This document shows, piece by piece, positions 53,192-60,899 of a stretch of 64,000 nucleotides of DNA (position 1 is its first letter; each line of letters starts with the position of its first letter). The notes beneath the pieces are model-generated. The model ran no database searches, was not told where the DNA came from, and saw only the letters and a list, made by a program, of their open reading frames with translations. This stretch comes from Candidatus Villigracilis affinis (GTDB lineage Bacteria; Chloroflexota; Anaerolineae; Anaerolineales; Villigracilaceae). A program made the translations under genes and the position numbers. The stretch is taken from NCBI GenBank assembly GCA_016718275.1, contig JADKEA010000023.1, positions 124,001-188,000 on the forward strand. The letters are read 5' to 3'.

Positions 53192-54907
53192 ATGGAAAAT
53201 CTTATCGGACAACACATCGACCGTTACAAGATCCTCGACCTGTTGGGGCAGGGCGGCATGGCCACTGTGTATAAAGCCTACGACACCCGCCTTGAGCGTG
53301 AGGTGGCGGTCAAGGTCATTCGGCATGAAGCCTTCCCGCCGGAAGTTCTGAATGATGCGCTCAAGCGTTTTGAGCGCGAGGCAAAATCTCTGGCGCGCTT
53401 GTCGCACCCGAACATTGTCAAAGTGCTGGATTATGGGGAATTTGAAGGCTCGCCTTTCCTGGTGATGGAATATCTGCCCGGAGGCACACTCAAGCAAAGG
53501 ATCGGGGAACCCATGTCATGGCAGGATGCCATGCATTTGATCCTGCCTGTTGCGCGCGGGGTTGAATATGCCCATAATCGCGAGATCATTCATCGCGACA
53601 TCAAACCCTCGAACATTCTTCTCGCCGAACACGGCATGCCCACCCTTTCCGATTTTGGGATTGCCAAATTATTTCAAAATGAAGGCGCGGCGCTAACCGC
53701 TTCCGGCATGGCCATGGGAACGCCCGAATACATGGCGCCTGAGCAGTGGACGGGAAAGACCGGCCCACAAGCGGATATGTATTCGTTGGGAGTCATTTTG
53801 TATGAAATGGTCACCGGGCGCAGGCCATATACAGCCGATACCCCGGGCGGTGTCTTCCTGATGCAGGTGACCGAGCCGGTGCTTTTTCCGCGTGAGATCG
53901 TGCCGCACCTGCCTGAATCAGTGGAGCGATTTTTGCTCAAGGTGTTGTCTCGTGAACCTGCCAATCGCTATGCCAGCCTGACGGAATTCATCAAAGAGAT
54001 CGAAAATTTATTAAGCAATGCGGAGACGAAGATACCGATCCGTATGGGCGAGTCTGCCGCAGAATCGCCCGATCAACCATCGGATAAGAAAGACGCGTCT
54101 TCTTCGACCCGAAAACTGCCTCCGTTTAATTGGAAGATCGCCACTTTGGGTGGAGTCGCTGCGGTGGTCGTCATCGCCCTGGTCATTGCTTTTATGATGA
54201 GACCCGATCCTTTGGCCGCCGAGATAACGGATTCACAAAATGCGCAGATGGTGCTGGTGCCTGAGGGTGATTTCGTAATGGGTAGTGATAACGGCGATGA
54301 CGATGAAAGACCCGTCCACACTGTGTATCTGGATGAGTTTTATATTGATAAATACGAGGTCACCAATTCAGACTATAAGATTTGCGTGACCGATGGCAAC
54401 TGTAAGCCGCCGCAGGATGTAACGAATTACGATAACCCGGAGTACAAGGATCATCCTGTGGTGTATGTGGATTGGGAGATGGCCAATACTTACTGCGAAT
54501 GGCGCGATGCTCAACTGCCCACCGAAGCACAATGGGAAAAGGCAGCGCGCGGCATCGATGCGCGGACCTATCCGTGGGGTGAGGGGATCGATTGCAATCA
54601 GGCGAATTATTTGAATTGCGTCGGCGATACCCAGCCTTTCAACAATTATGCGGGCAGTCTCAGCCCATACGGCGCATACAATATGGCGGGCAATGTTTGG
54701 GAATGGGTGGCCGATTGGTATTCCCCAACATACGATGCTTCAGAAACGGATAACCCTTCCGGAGCCGACACGGGAGATCGCCGTGTACTGCGTGGCGGCG
54801 GTTGGAATCAGCATGAGTACCTGCTCCGCACCAGCGCCCGCCTCGGCGTCAAACCCACCGATGTCTTTTTGAGTTTTGGTTTTCGCTGTGCAAGTGATGG
54901 GCCGTAG
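53192..54907 (+). CDS. Transmembrane Ser/Thr protein kinase with extracellular SUMF1/FGE-like domain (paralogue 2)
   Basis: 571 residues. Same order as paralogue 1: kinase 1-270 with LGQGGMATVYK, K41, HRD 134-136, DFG 154-156, GTPEYMAPEQ; a short linker, transmembrane helix (VAAVVVIALVIAFMM), and a SUMF1 domain (MVLVPEGDFVMGS, AQLPTEAQWEKAARG, YNMAGNVWEWVADWY, RGGGW...GFRCAS). The kinase portions are very similar, the SUMF1 portions more divergent, so ligand specificity may differ. A TATAAT lies at 53055-53060. Confidence 0.88.
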   Translation: MENLIGQHIDRYKILDLLGQGGMATVYKAYDTRLEREVAVKVIRHEAFPPEVLNDALKRFEREAKSLARLSHPNIVKVLDYGEFEGSPFLVMEYLPGGTLKQRIGEPMSWQDAMHLILPVARGVEYAHNREIIHRDIKPSNILLAEHGMPTLSDFGIAKLFQNEGAALTASGMAMGTPEYMAPEQWTGKTGPQADMYSLGVILYEMVTGRRPYTADTPGGVFLMQVTEPVLFPREIVPHLPESVERFLLKVLSREPANRYASLTEFIKEIENLLSNAETKIPIRMGESAAESPDQPSDKKDASSSTRKLPPFNWKIATLGGVAAVVVIALVIAFMMRPDPLAAEITDSQNAQMVLVPEGDFVMGSDNGDDDERPVHTVYLDEFYIDKYEVTNSDYKICVTDGNCKPPQDVTNYDNPEYKDHPVVYVDWEMANTYCEWRDAQLPTEAQWEKAARGIDARTYPWGEGIDCNQANYLNCVGDTQPFNNYAGSLSPYGAYNMAGNVWEWVADWYSPTYDASETDNPSGADTGDRRVLRGGGWNQHEYLLRTSARLGVKPTDVFLSFGFRCASDGP

Positions 54908-54950
54908 CAGTCAGTATCGGAAATTATCCGTTGATATTTGAGAATGACAC

Positions 54951-55817
54951 ATGAGTAAAAAGACAACCGTCATTGGAGCCATTGTGCTGTTGGCGGTTGT
55001 TGTGCTTTTGTGGAGAGATGATATTGATCGGGGAATTACAGGGAATCCAGATTTTCAAAATTTGTCATCGCCATCCACCCTCGTATCAGATATAGAAGCC
55101 GAATTGCCAGTTGAGATCACAGACACGAAAGGGGTTTCCATGCGCCTTGTGCCTGCGGGGATTTTTATAATGGGAAGTGGCGACAACTCGCATACCATAT
55201 CCCTTGACGCATTTTATATGGATAAATATGAGGTCACCAATGCGCTTTACGAAAGCTGTGTGCTGGCGGGCGTATGCGTCCCTCCGCATTATTCCCGATC
55301 AGATTTTCGCTCCAGTTATTATGGCAATTCCCAGTACGATAATTTTCCAGTGATCTACGTGGATTGGTACATGGCACAGACATACTGTGGAATATGGCGT
55401 GGAGCGCGCCTGCCCACGGAAGCGGAATGGGAAAAAGCCGCCCGTGGCACAGATGGACGGACCTATCCGTGGGGAGAGGGGATCAGTTGCGATCAAGCCA
55501 ATTACGATGGTGATCCCGACTATGATGTCTTTTGCACAGGAGAAACTTCAGAAGTAGGTCATTATGAAAGCGGACAAAGCCCCTACGGCCTGTATGACAT
55601 GGCGGGAAATGTTTTCGAATGGACGAGCAGTTTGAATAAGCCCTATCCTTACGATGCAACGGATGGACGGGAGGATTTGACAAGAGGCGGCAGCCGGGTG
55701 ATCCGCGGCGGTGCGTGGAGTGAAGGGCCGAACGATCAAAGAACCTTCTACCGCAGTTGGATCGGTCCTGATCTGTCTGAAAGTGCGATCGGGTTTCGTT
55801 GTGCCATTTCGGTTTAA
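54951..55817 (+). CDS. Membrane-anchored SUMF1/FGE-like protein without kinase
   Basis: 288 residues. A single N-terminal helix (VIGAIVLLAVVVLLW) then a SUMF1 domain: MRLVPAGIFIMGS, DKYEVTNALYESCV, ARLPTEAEWEKAARG, YDMAGNVFEWTSS, RVIRGGAW and GFRCAIS. It starts 43 nt after kinase 2 and is related to the outer domains of both kinases, suggesting that it lost the kinase or serves as a soluble-side partner. True FGEs oxidise Cys in sulfatases; no sulfatase is present here. Confidence 0.82.
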   Translation: MSKKTTVIGAIVLLAVVVLLWRDDIDRGITGNPDFQNLSSPSTLVSDIEAELPVEITDTKGVSMRLVPAGIFIMGSGDNSHTISLDAFYMDKYEVTNALYESCVLAGVCVPPHYSRSDFRSSYYGNSQYDNFPVIYVDWYMAQTYCGIWRGARLPTEAEWEKAARGTDGRTYPWGEGISCDQANYDGDPDYDVFCTGETSEVGHYESGQSPYGLYDMAGNVFEWTSSLNKPYPYDATDGREDLTRGGSRVIRGGAWSEGPNDQRTFYRSWIGPDLSESAIGFRCAISV

Positions 55818-55825
55818 TAAAGTAG

Positions 55826-55854
55826 AAAAGCCAGCCCGCTACGGACTGGCTTTT
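55826..55854 (+). terminator. Terminator of the SUMF1 gene
   Basis: AAAAGCCAG/CTGGCTTTT hairpin; a near-copy, with similar flank, lies at 58252-58282. Confidence 0.78.
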
Positions 55855-55890
55855 CGTTTACGCTTTCGTTAGATTTACAATGCGTTTGTT

Positions 55891-55906
55891 TTCGGTCGTA
55901 TAATTT
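55891..55906 (+). promoter_or_regulatory. Shared promoter-like box (TTTCGGT-C/T-GTATAATTT)
   Basis: TATAAT at 55899-55904 inside a 16-bp sequence that recurs at 58496-58511 before the antitoxin gene. No standard -35. Confidence 0.4.
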
Positions 55907-55936
55907 CAAAGCCGGGAAATCGAACCAAAACTCTTC

Positions 55937-56014
55937 GTAGACCGCTGCGCCTGGCTCGACAGGGCCAAATTCCTCCCGGGGCGGGATTAGGAAATGGAAA
56001 TTCACAAAGCTCTG
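55937..56014 (+). pseudogene. TIR-domain remnant (about 26 codons)
   Basis: Reading VDRCAWLDRAKFLPGRD-stop-EMEIHKAL aligns with GVDAWLDKAKLLPGQDWELEIRKAV of the intact TIR gene at 60900. The Trp codon of QDW is a stop (TAG). It shares the two-residue insertion after VD with the truncated copy at 59140 (VDRYAWLD). No start and no further TIR sequence on either side. Confidence 0.65.
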
Positions 56015-56051
56015 TATCCTTGATTTTCAAGAAACAATTCAGGAGAAAACA

Positions 56052-57977
56052 ATGAAGCACTTATCTGTGATCTTATTCATCGTGCTCGCAACTGTATCTT
56101 GTTCCAACCTTGCACCTGCTGTTGCAATTAATACTGAAACGGCCACTGCTGTTTCCCCAGTGTCTACTTCTCTGCCAAACGTTCCGCTGACTCCTGAATT
56201 TCCAGTTCAGGATGGGGGAACCGTAAACCCTGGTGATTCTGTGATTTCGAAAGACAATCTTCCTCAATTGACAGAATTGGCTGTGTGGGGAAAAGGATTT
56301 GTAACAAAAGTTGACTGGTCTGATGATGGCAGCCAATTTTCTGTGGATACATCTTTGGGACGAAATGTTTATGAATATGCTTCGCTCCAGCGTGTTGAAG
56401 ATGGGAGTGCGCTTTTTACAGAGGATAAGGCGAAAATATATTTCAATGTGGAAGACTCAGGCCTCAGTGTAGATGAATTTGGACGCCAAAAAAGGCAATT
56501 TTTAGTTCGTGTGATCAGCGCTGTCGACAGCAGCGAGATCGGTTCTTTTTATGTCGATAGACTCGACTGGATATCTGTTGAGTCTCTTTCTGAAAGAAAC
56601 ACAATTGTTGTTAAGTCTGGAACGGACGTGGAACTACGTGATGGAACATCCTATGAAATTCTTGCCGCCTTTGGCGGGGTGGCTTATACCTATGATGTCG
56701 CGGAAGATGGCAGCTATTCCTTTGCCGGTGATTATTATTCTGCTTTGGATGTCTCGAAAGATCAAAAGATTGCGGCGACAGGACAATTCGATGGAAAAAT
56801 CATTTTAAGGAGTGGAGAGGGATTTTCCGATACCCTGACCTTGGAAACGGAAGGCCCGGTTCGTTTCCTTTCATTTTCACCTGATGGAACCAGACTGCTT
56901 GTTGAAAGTAATGGAAGGATATCCATTTGGGATGTTTTGAGCGGCAAGATGATCGATACGCTTCCGGATACTTTTATATCAGGTGATTTCTTTTACGACC
57001 AATATCGTTTCGGGACAGATGCGGGATTGGGTGTGGCTGTGAAGGAAAACAAAATAGCCTACACCAATAGAAATATGGTGTTTATTGTTGACTTGCTTGA
57101 TGGAAAGAGGGGCAATTTTATTAACGGAAAGGCGGGCAGCCTTCTTGATAAACAGGAAGATGGGAAATATGGGCATCCTGATTACCAGCCCGTCACCGAT
57201 GTTTTTTTCTCTGCTGACGGACAATCCTTGATAACCGTACTTGAGGGCCGCACCTATGTTTGGGATATTTCTGATAACAGGAATCAATTCGTAAAGAGCA
57301 TGGCTCAGGTGGATGAAAAGGAACTCTATGGATTGGTGTCTGTTTACTCTGCGTCTGATCATTTACTGTTGGTCGGTAATGCTTTCAGCAGTTTTGTCAG
57401 GGTTTGGAATGCAGACGACGGAACCGCCCTGCCCAGTATCAAGGTTTGGGCGCCTAACTCCAATCCATTTCAACCTGATGGCACACACAGCCTGACTATT
57501 TCGCCCGATGGGAAATTTGTTTTCTCGTGGTCTGGGCTTGAAGGGGTTGCCAGTCTGTGGGAGATCCAAGCACAGAAAAGTGTAATGACAATAAAGATCC
57601 CTGCCTCGGAATATTCACAATATAAACCGGGCTTTTTCCCCGTGGCGATTTCCCCTGATAACAGCAAAATACTGTTCACGTATTCTTTGAATCCAGATGC
57701 TCGTGTTGCCACCGTATACTCGATTCCAGACGGAAAAGAACTTTATAGAATATCAGAATATTATGCGGCCTTCTCTCCGGACAGTTCAATGATCGCCGCA
57801 TCGGTGGGTGACAACGTGATCAGGTTCTATGACTCTGAAACGGGCGAACAGATCGGCGAAGTGAACGGCAAATACCCAAATAAAAACGGATTTCAACTGT
57901 TGTATTTTTCTGAGGATGGAAAGAGTTTGATTGCGGTTTCAACGAATGGCACGATTAGTGTGTGGGGAATCCCGTAG
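56052..57977 (+). CDS. WD40-like beta-propeller lipoprotein
   Basis: 641 residues. Lipobox ATVSC (C17), Thr-rich tether, then repeated propeller blades with recurring phrases: VRFLSFSPDGTRLLV, ISIWDVLSGK, VFFSADGQSLITVLEGRTYVWDI, LTISPDGKFVFSWSGLEGVASLWEI, AAFSPDSSMIAAS, LYFSEDGKSLIAVSTNGTISVW. About twelve blades or half-blades are suggested. It is exposed outside the membrane; no enzymatic motif. It could be a scaffold or a partner of the neighbouring SUMF1 receptors. Confidence 0.8.
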   Translation: MKHLSVILFIVLATVSCSNLAPAVAINTETATAVSPVSTSLPNVPLTPEFPVQDGGTVNPGDSVISKDNLPQLTELAVWGKGFVTKVDWSDDGSQFSVDTSLGRNVYEYASLQRVEDGSALFTEDKAKIYFNVEDSGLSVDEFGRQKRQFLVRVISAVDSSEIGSFYVDRLDWISVESLSERNTIVVKSGTDVELRDGTSYEILAAFGGVAYTYDVAEDGSYSFAGDYYSALDVSKDQKIAATGQFDGKIILRSGEGFSDTLTLETEGPVRFLSFSPDGTRLLVESNGRISIWDVLSGKMIDTLPDTFISGDFFYDQYRFGTDAGLGVAVKENKIAYTNRNMVFIVDLLDGKRGNFINGKAGSLLDKQEDGKYGHPDYQPVTDVFFSADGQSLITVLEGRTYVWDISDNRNQFVKSMAQVDEKELYGLVSVYSASDHLLLVGNAFSSFVRVWNADDGTALPSIKVWAPNSNPFQPDGTHSLTISPDGKFVFSWSGLEGVASLWEIQAQKSVMTIKIPASEYSQYKPGFFPVAISPDNSKILFTYSLNPDARVATVYSIPDGKELYRISEYYAAFSPDSSMIAASVGDNVIRFYDSETGEQIGEVNGKYPNKNGFQLLYFSEDGKSLIAVSTNGTISVWGIP

Positions 57978-58082
57978 GCGCGGATTAAATATCCTCGAAA
58001 TAGAACCAACTCCCGCCGCCGCATGAAGCGCAAATCCAGCAATGGACGATAGGCCAAGATCAACGGTCTATCGTCTTTTCAT

Positions 58083-58161
58083 TTACGCTCTCACCAGGTT
58101 GACTCGCATCTCATCCCACATTCTGAACGCAGGCATTGATCTCGAATATCCGTCACCTGTG
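58083..58161 (-). pseudogene. Decayed DUF5131 C-terminal remnant, copy 1
   Basis: On the minus strand VTDIRDQCLR in one frame and MWDEMRVNLVRA-stop in another match the start and end of copy 2 (58284-58490), with the middle deleted. Internal deletion plus frameshift. Confidence 0.6.
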
Positions 58162-58172
58162 CCATGAAACAT

Positions 58173-58207
58173 TGGGATAGAGGATGGATAGGGGATGGAT
58201 ATAGGAT
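58173..58207. repeat. Word repeat GGATAG/GGATGGATA
   Basis: Iterated gggatagaggatggataggggatggatataggat, similar in construction to the other short-word repeats. Confidence 0.55.
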
Positions 58208-58251
58208 CAGAGGACTGTTTCACGCTTTGTCAGACAAGTTGAGGTGACAAA

Positions 58252-58282
58252 AAAGCCAGCCCCGCAGCGGACTGGCTTTTCA
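58252..58282 (+). terminator. Terminator-like hairpin, copy of 55826-55854
   Basis: AAAAGCCAG...CTGGCTTTT with the following catttacgct resembling cgtttacgct at 55855; no gene ends just before it, so it is probably a carried-over copy. Confidence 0.55.
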
Positions 58283-58283
58283 T

Positions 58284-58490
58284 TTACGCTCTCACCAAGT
58301 TGACTGGCATCTCATCCCACGTTCTGCCTTCAAGGACTCTGCCTGCTTTTTTCTTTTGCACGCCGCCCCATTGTTTAAAGAAAAATGGGACTTTAGCCCG
58401 CAGGCATTGATCTCGAATATCCGTCACCCACACTGGGTCAAGCGGACGTGCCCCTGGCTCAGATTCGCCGCCCAAAAAACAAGGCATCAC
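58284..58490 (-). pseudogene. DUF5131 (phage Gp37/Gp68-like) C-terminal fragment, copy 2
   Basis: 68 codons: GGESEPGARPLDPVWVTDIRDQC, VPFFFKQWGGVQKK, GRTWDEMP are the C-terminal signature of DUF5131 proteins, which are normally about 240-300 residues. The N-terminal 70 percent is absent, so this is a remnant. Phage and mobile-element genomes often carry the family. Confidence 0.72.
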
Positions 58491-58495
58491 TCATT

Positions 58496-58511
58496 TTCGG
58501 TTGTATAATTT
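58496..58511 (+). promoter_or_regulatory. Promoter-like box upstream of the toxin-antitoxin pair
   Basis: Second copy of the TTTCGGT-T-GTATAATTT sequence; TATAAT at 58504-58509, 27 nt before the antitoxin ATG. Confidence 0.45.
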
Positions 58512-58536
58512 GTTCACAAGAGAAAGCAGGTAACTT

Positions 58537-58734
58537 ATGACCACATTTACCATTACATTACCCGATGAACGAGTGAAGAAACTGCAAGAACTTGCAGAAC
58601 GTTTTCGCATTGCCCCTGAAGAATTAGTACGCGCCAGTTTGGAAGAATTATTGACCCGTCCGCTGGACGATTTTCAAAAAGTAGTGGAACGGGTTTTGAC
58701 CAAAAACGCAGAGTTATACAAACGGCTGGCATAA
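58537..58734 (+). CDS. Small antitoxin-like protein
   Basis: 65 residues. TFTITLPDERVKKLQELAERF at the N terminus is ribbon-helix-helix-like, followed by a helix with FQKVVERVLTKNAELYKRLA. AAGCAGGTAA upstream supplies the ribosome binding site. It ends directly before the Doc-like toxin (stop at 58732-58734, toxin ATG at 58735), the usual antitoxin-first order, so it probably neutralises the toxin and represses the promoter. Confidence 0.7.
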   Translation: MTTFTITLPDERVKKLQELAERFRIAPEELVRASLEELLTRPLDDFQKVVERVLTKNAELYKRLA

Positions 58735-59121
58735 ATGCGGTACTTGACGGTGGGAGAAGTATTAGAAATTTACAGCCAAGTGATGAGGCAATCAGGCGGC
58801 GGAGTGGGAATTCGCGACCTCGGCGCGTTGGAATCGGCAGTTGCCCAACCGCGCATGACTTTTAACGGTGACGAGTTATATCCAACGATTGTGGAAAAAG
58901 CCTCTGCGCTTGGATTTTCCTTGATTCAAAATCATCCATTTATTGACGGTAATAAACGCGCAGGTCATGCCGCAATGGAATCTTTTCTCATGTTCAACAG
59001 TTATGAAATATCCGCAAACGTGGATGAACAAGTTGACCTTATTCTTGGTGTTGCTTCTGGGAAAATTGACCGAAATACTTTTACTGAATGGCTAAAAAAT
59101 CACGTTGTTGACCTGTCCTAA
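58735..59121 (+). CDS. doc: Doc-type (death-on-curing) Fic toxin
   Basis: 128 residues, Doc length. Fic motif NHPFIDGNKRAGHAA at about 66-80 and the N-terminal GGVGIRDLGALESAVAQP are characteristic. Doc phosphorylates EF-Tu on Thr, arresting translation; other Fic proteins transfer AMP. All core residues (His, Asp, Asn, Arg) are present, so it appears functional. Pairs with the preceding antitoxin gene. Confidence 0.9.
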   Translation: MRYLTVGEVLEIYSQVMRQSGGGVGIRDLGALESAVAQPRMTFNGDELYPTIVEKASALGFSLIQNHPFIDGNKRAGHAAMESFLMFNSYEISANVDEQVDLILGVASGKIDRNTFTEWLKNHVVDLS

Positions 59122-59122
59122 G

Positions 59123-59139
59123 TTTCATCCTTCATCCTT
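59123..59139. repeat. TTCATCC word repeat before the truncated TIR gene
   Basis: ttcatccttcatcctta runs directly into the ATG at 59140. The same words precede the intact TIR gene at 60900 and form the inverted repeat in the GlyRS linker (63641-63724). Confidence 0.6.
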
Positions 59140-59349
59140 ATGGACAAACGCCCCCTCAAAGTCTTTCTCTGCCATATCATGCCCGTAGGGTACGCCCACG
59201 CGGACCGTGACCCCGTCCCACAAGGGGATGATATGCGCGGACTTTACGCCCGCCTAACCCAAGACGGCGTGGACCGCTACGCGTGGCTCGACAAAGCCAA
59301 ACTCCTCCCAGGACAGGATTGGGAATTAGGAATTCGCGGATTACCTTGA
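59140..59349 (+). pseudogene. Truncated TIR-domain copy with two paired in-frame insertions
   Basis: 69 codons. RPLKVFLCH, AHADRDPV, RGLYARLTQDGVD and AWLDKAKLLPGQDWEL match residues 4-50 of the intact TIR protein at 60900. Compared with it there are extra segments of 18 nt (about 59175-59192), 18 nt (about 59217-59234) and 6 nt. The two 18-nt pieces carry the inverted arms catatcat (59173-59180) and atgatatg (59228-59235). The frame ends at once after GIRGLP, before the catalytic Glu region, so it cannot be an NADase. Confidence 0.72.
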
Positions 59350-59375
59350 AGAATAATGTTTGTTAGGAGACCGCT

Positions 59376-60173
59376 ATGAAACAGTTCAATGTGGTACTTT
59401 TTTTCATCATCGTTTTAGCGAGTTGCACGCCATCGGAAGGTGCGATCCAGACGGCAATTTCGAGAACGCAAACAGCACTTCCAACATTAACTGTTACTCC
59501 AGCCAAAACAAGTGAGCCAAGTCAAACGCCAACGAAGTCGCCTCCAATTCCCACAAAAACTGAAATTCCAACTTTGACTCCGACTTTTACAGCCATTCCT
59601 TTGGACAACATTCTTTTACAGGAAGATTTTGAAGATAATAAAGCTGATGGATGGTTCTCCTGGCAAGCGGGTATGAGAAAGGCAAAAGGACCTAATTGGA
59701 CTATAGTGCAAGAACCAGAAGGGAATTATTATGCTTCAGCCTCCGGGCTTACAGATCCTCCAGATATCTGGTATGTTAACAACCAAACTTTAAGCTGGGT
59801 TGATTATGCAGTTGAAGCTCGAATCAGATTTGTTAGGGGCACCAAAATAAAAATACTTACTTATGCAAATGGTGGAAGCGCAAACTATGTAGTGTCCTTA
59901 AATGATTCAGGTGATGCTGGTTTTGCACAGTGGAATTCGCTGATTGAATATACGGATTTAGGCACGGTGCCATCAAGAGCTTTTGTCCATAATAAGTGGT
60001 ATACAATCAGGGTTGAGATAGTTGGAAATTTATTGAGTTTATATATTAATAATTCTTTTGTTAAAACACAAGAATTGCCCACCCCGCTAATTAATAAGCA
60101 AGGTGGTATCGGCTTTGAAGTTACCGGAGAAGAAATCGATCTGGATGATATTAGAGTCTGGTCGTTGAAGTAG
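59376..60173 (+). CDS. Lipoprotein with LamG/DUF1080-like domain
   Basis: 265 residues. Lipobox LASC (C17), long Thr/Pro stalk (about 30-75), then a jelly-roll-like region: DNILLQEDFEDNKADGWFSWQ, YAVEARIRFVRG, KWYTIRVEIVGNLLSLYINNSFVK, GGIGFEVTGEEIDLDDIRVWSL. These strands match LamG/3-keto-disaccharide-hydrolase-like sugar-binding folds. It is surface exposed; ligand unknown. Confidence 0.7.
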   Translation: MKQFNVVLFFIIVLASCTPSEGAIQTAISRTQTALPTLTVTPAKTSEPSQTPTKSPPIPTKTEIPTLTPTFTAIPLDNILLQEDFEDNKADGWFSWQAGMRKAKGPNWTIVQEPEGNYYASASGLTDPPDIWYVNNQTLSWVDYAVEARIRFVRGTKIKILTYANGGSANYVVSLNDSGDAGFAQWNSLIEYTDLGTVPSRAFVHNKWYTIRVEIVGNLLSLYINNSFVKTQELPTPLINKQGGIGFEVTGEEIDLDDIRVWSLK

Positions 60174-60263
60174 AAAACAGTTCGAAACAGAATCAACTTC
60201 TCCATCGCATGAAGCGTAAAATCGGAAACAAATCAGGTTGGATCTAATTGGTTTCAAAAACAA

Positions 60264-60400
60264 TGCCCGAACCCAAACGCCCTCTCAAAGTTTTCCTCTG
60301 CCACGCCCACGCGGACCGTGACCCCGTGCGCGGACTCTACACCCGCCTGACCCAAGACGGCGTGGACGCATGGCTCGACAAAGCCAACTCATGGGAGCGA
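60264..60400 (+). pseudogene. TIR-domain copy interrupted after about 40 codons
   Basis: Starts MPEPKRPLKVFLCHAHADRDPVR and matches the intact TIR gene almost base for base to ...GVDAWLDKA, then diverges and enters the G-rich tract. The catalytic Glu part is missing. Whether this is a real truncation or a broken assembly over a repeat cannot be told. Confidence 0.65.
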
Positions 60401-60420
60401 AGGAACCACCTCCCGCAAGG

Positions 60421-60625
60421 GGAACTGACCGGGGGGGGGGCGCGGGGGGCGGAAGAGAACGGGGGGGAGAGGGGGGGGGAGGCTCAGCCCCCAGAAAGTG
60501 GCCAGCACCCACCGGAAAAAGTAGGGGGGGGGGGCCGGCGGAGGAAGGGGGGGGCCCCCCCCCCGCGGGGGGGGGTCCGGCAGGGCGGGGAACCCCGGGG
60601 GGGGGGGGCGGGCGGCGGCGGAAGA
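60421..60625. other. G-rich low-complexity tract
   Basis: About 200 bp consisting mostly of G runs (up to ten or more) with islands of C runs. Any open frame through it is Gly/Arg/Pro-only and meaningless. Likely a sequencing or assembly artefact, possibly covering the missing part of the TIR copy. Confidence 0.7.
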
Positions 60626-60869
60626 GAAGCAAAAGTTATCTGGATTAACCTGAAAAACACCCTCATTTTGCCATCTGTGGTGACAACGGCGGGGGGCGGC
60701 CGGCCCTGAAAATGCACGGCCCTGCGGAGAAAGCGGCGAAGATTATCTTTCTGCGGGTTATTTCATTCCCAATTGCCCCGCAGACGGTTATCCGAGTATT
60801 GAACAAATCCTACACACACACTCATGCCTGAAAGCTGAAATGACGCCTCGTAATGGAAGCGTCGTTTTT
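60626..60869 (+). other. Stretch between G-rich tract and intact TIR gene
   Basis: Contains an open frame ending near 60898 (reading GESGEDYLSAGYFIPN and later PSIEQILHTHSCLK) that looks protein-like but has no start and no family I recognise; possibly the tail of a lost gene. A hairpin gacgc/gcgtc flanks 60842-60862. Confidence 0.35.
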
Positions 60870-60899
60870 TTCATCCTTCATCCTTCCTAATTCATCCTT
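60870..60899. repeat. TTCATCC word repeat before the intact TIR gene
   Basis: tcatccttcatccttcctaattcatcctt runs directly into the ATG at 60900, leaving no recognisable ribosome binding site. Confidence 0.6.

Larger units (their letters stand above)
57978..58283. other. Intergenic stretch with repeats and a decayed DUF5131 copy
   Basis: Contains cgaaatagaacc...cgcatgaagcgcaaatc (57998-58036), which recurs at 60185-60222; a hairpin gatag/ctatc (58048-58073); the decayed DUF5131 end (58083-58161); word repeats (58173-58207); and a terminator-like hairpin (58252-58282). Confidence 0.55.

Noticed and set aside
60248..60709. 153-codon frame joining the TIR copy with Gly/Arg-rich sequence
   Set aside because: Only the first 45 or so codons are TIR; the remainder is the G-rich tract and not protein-like.
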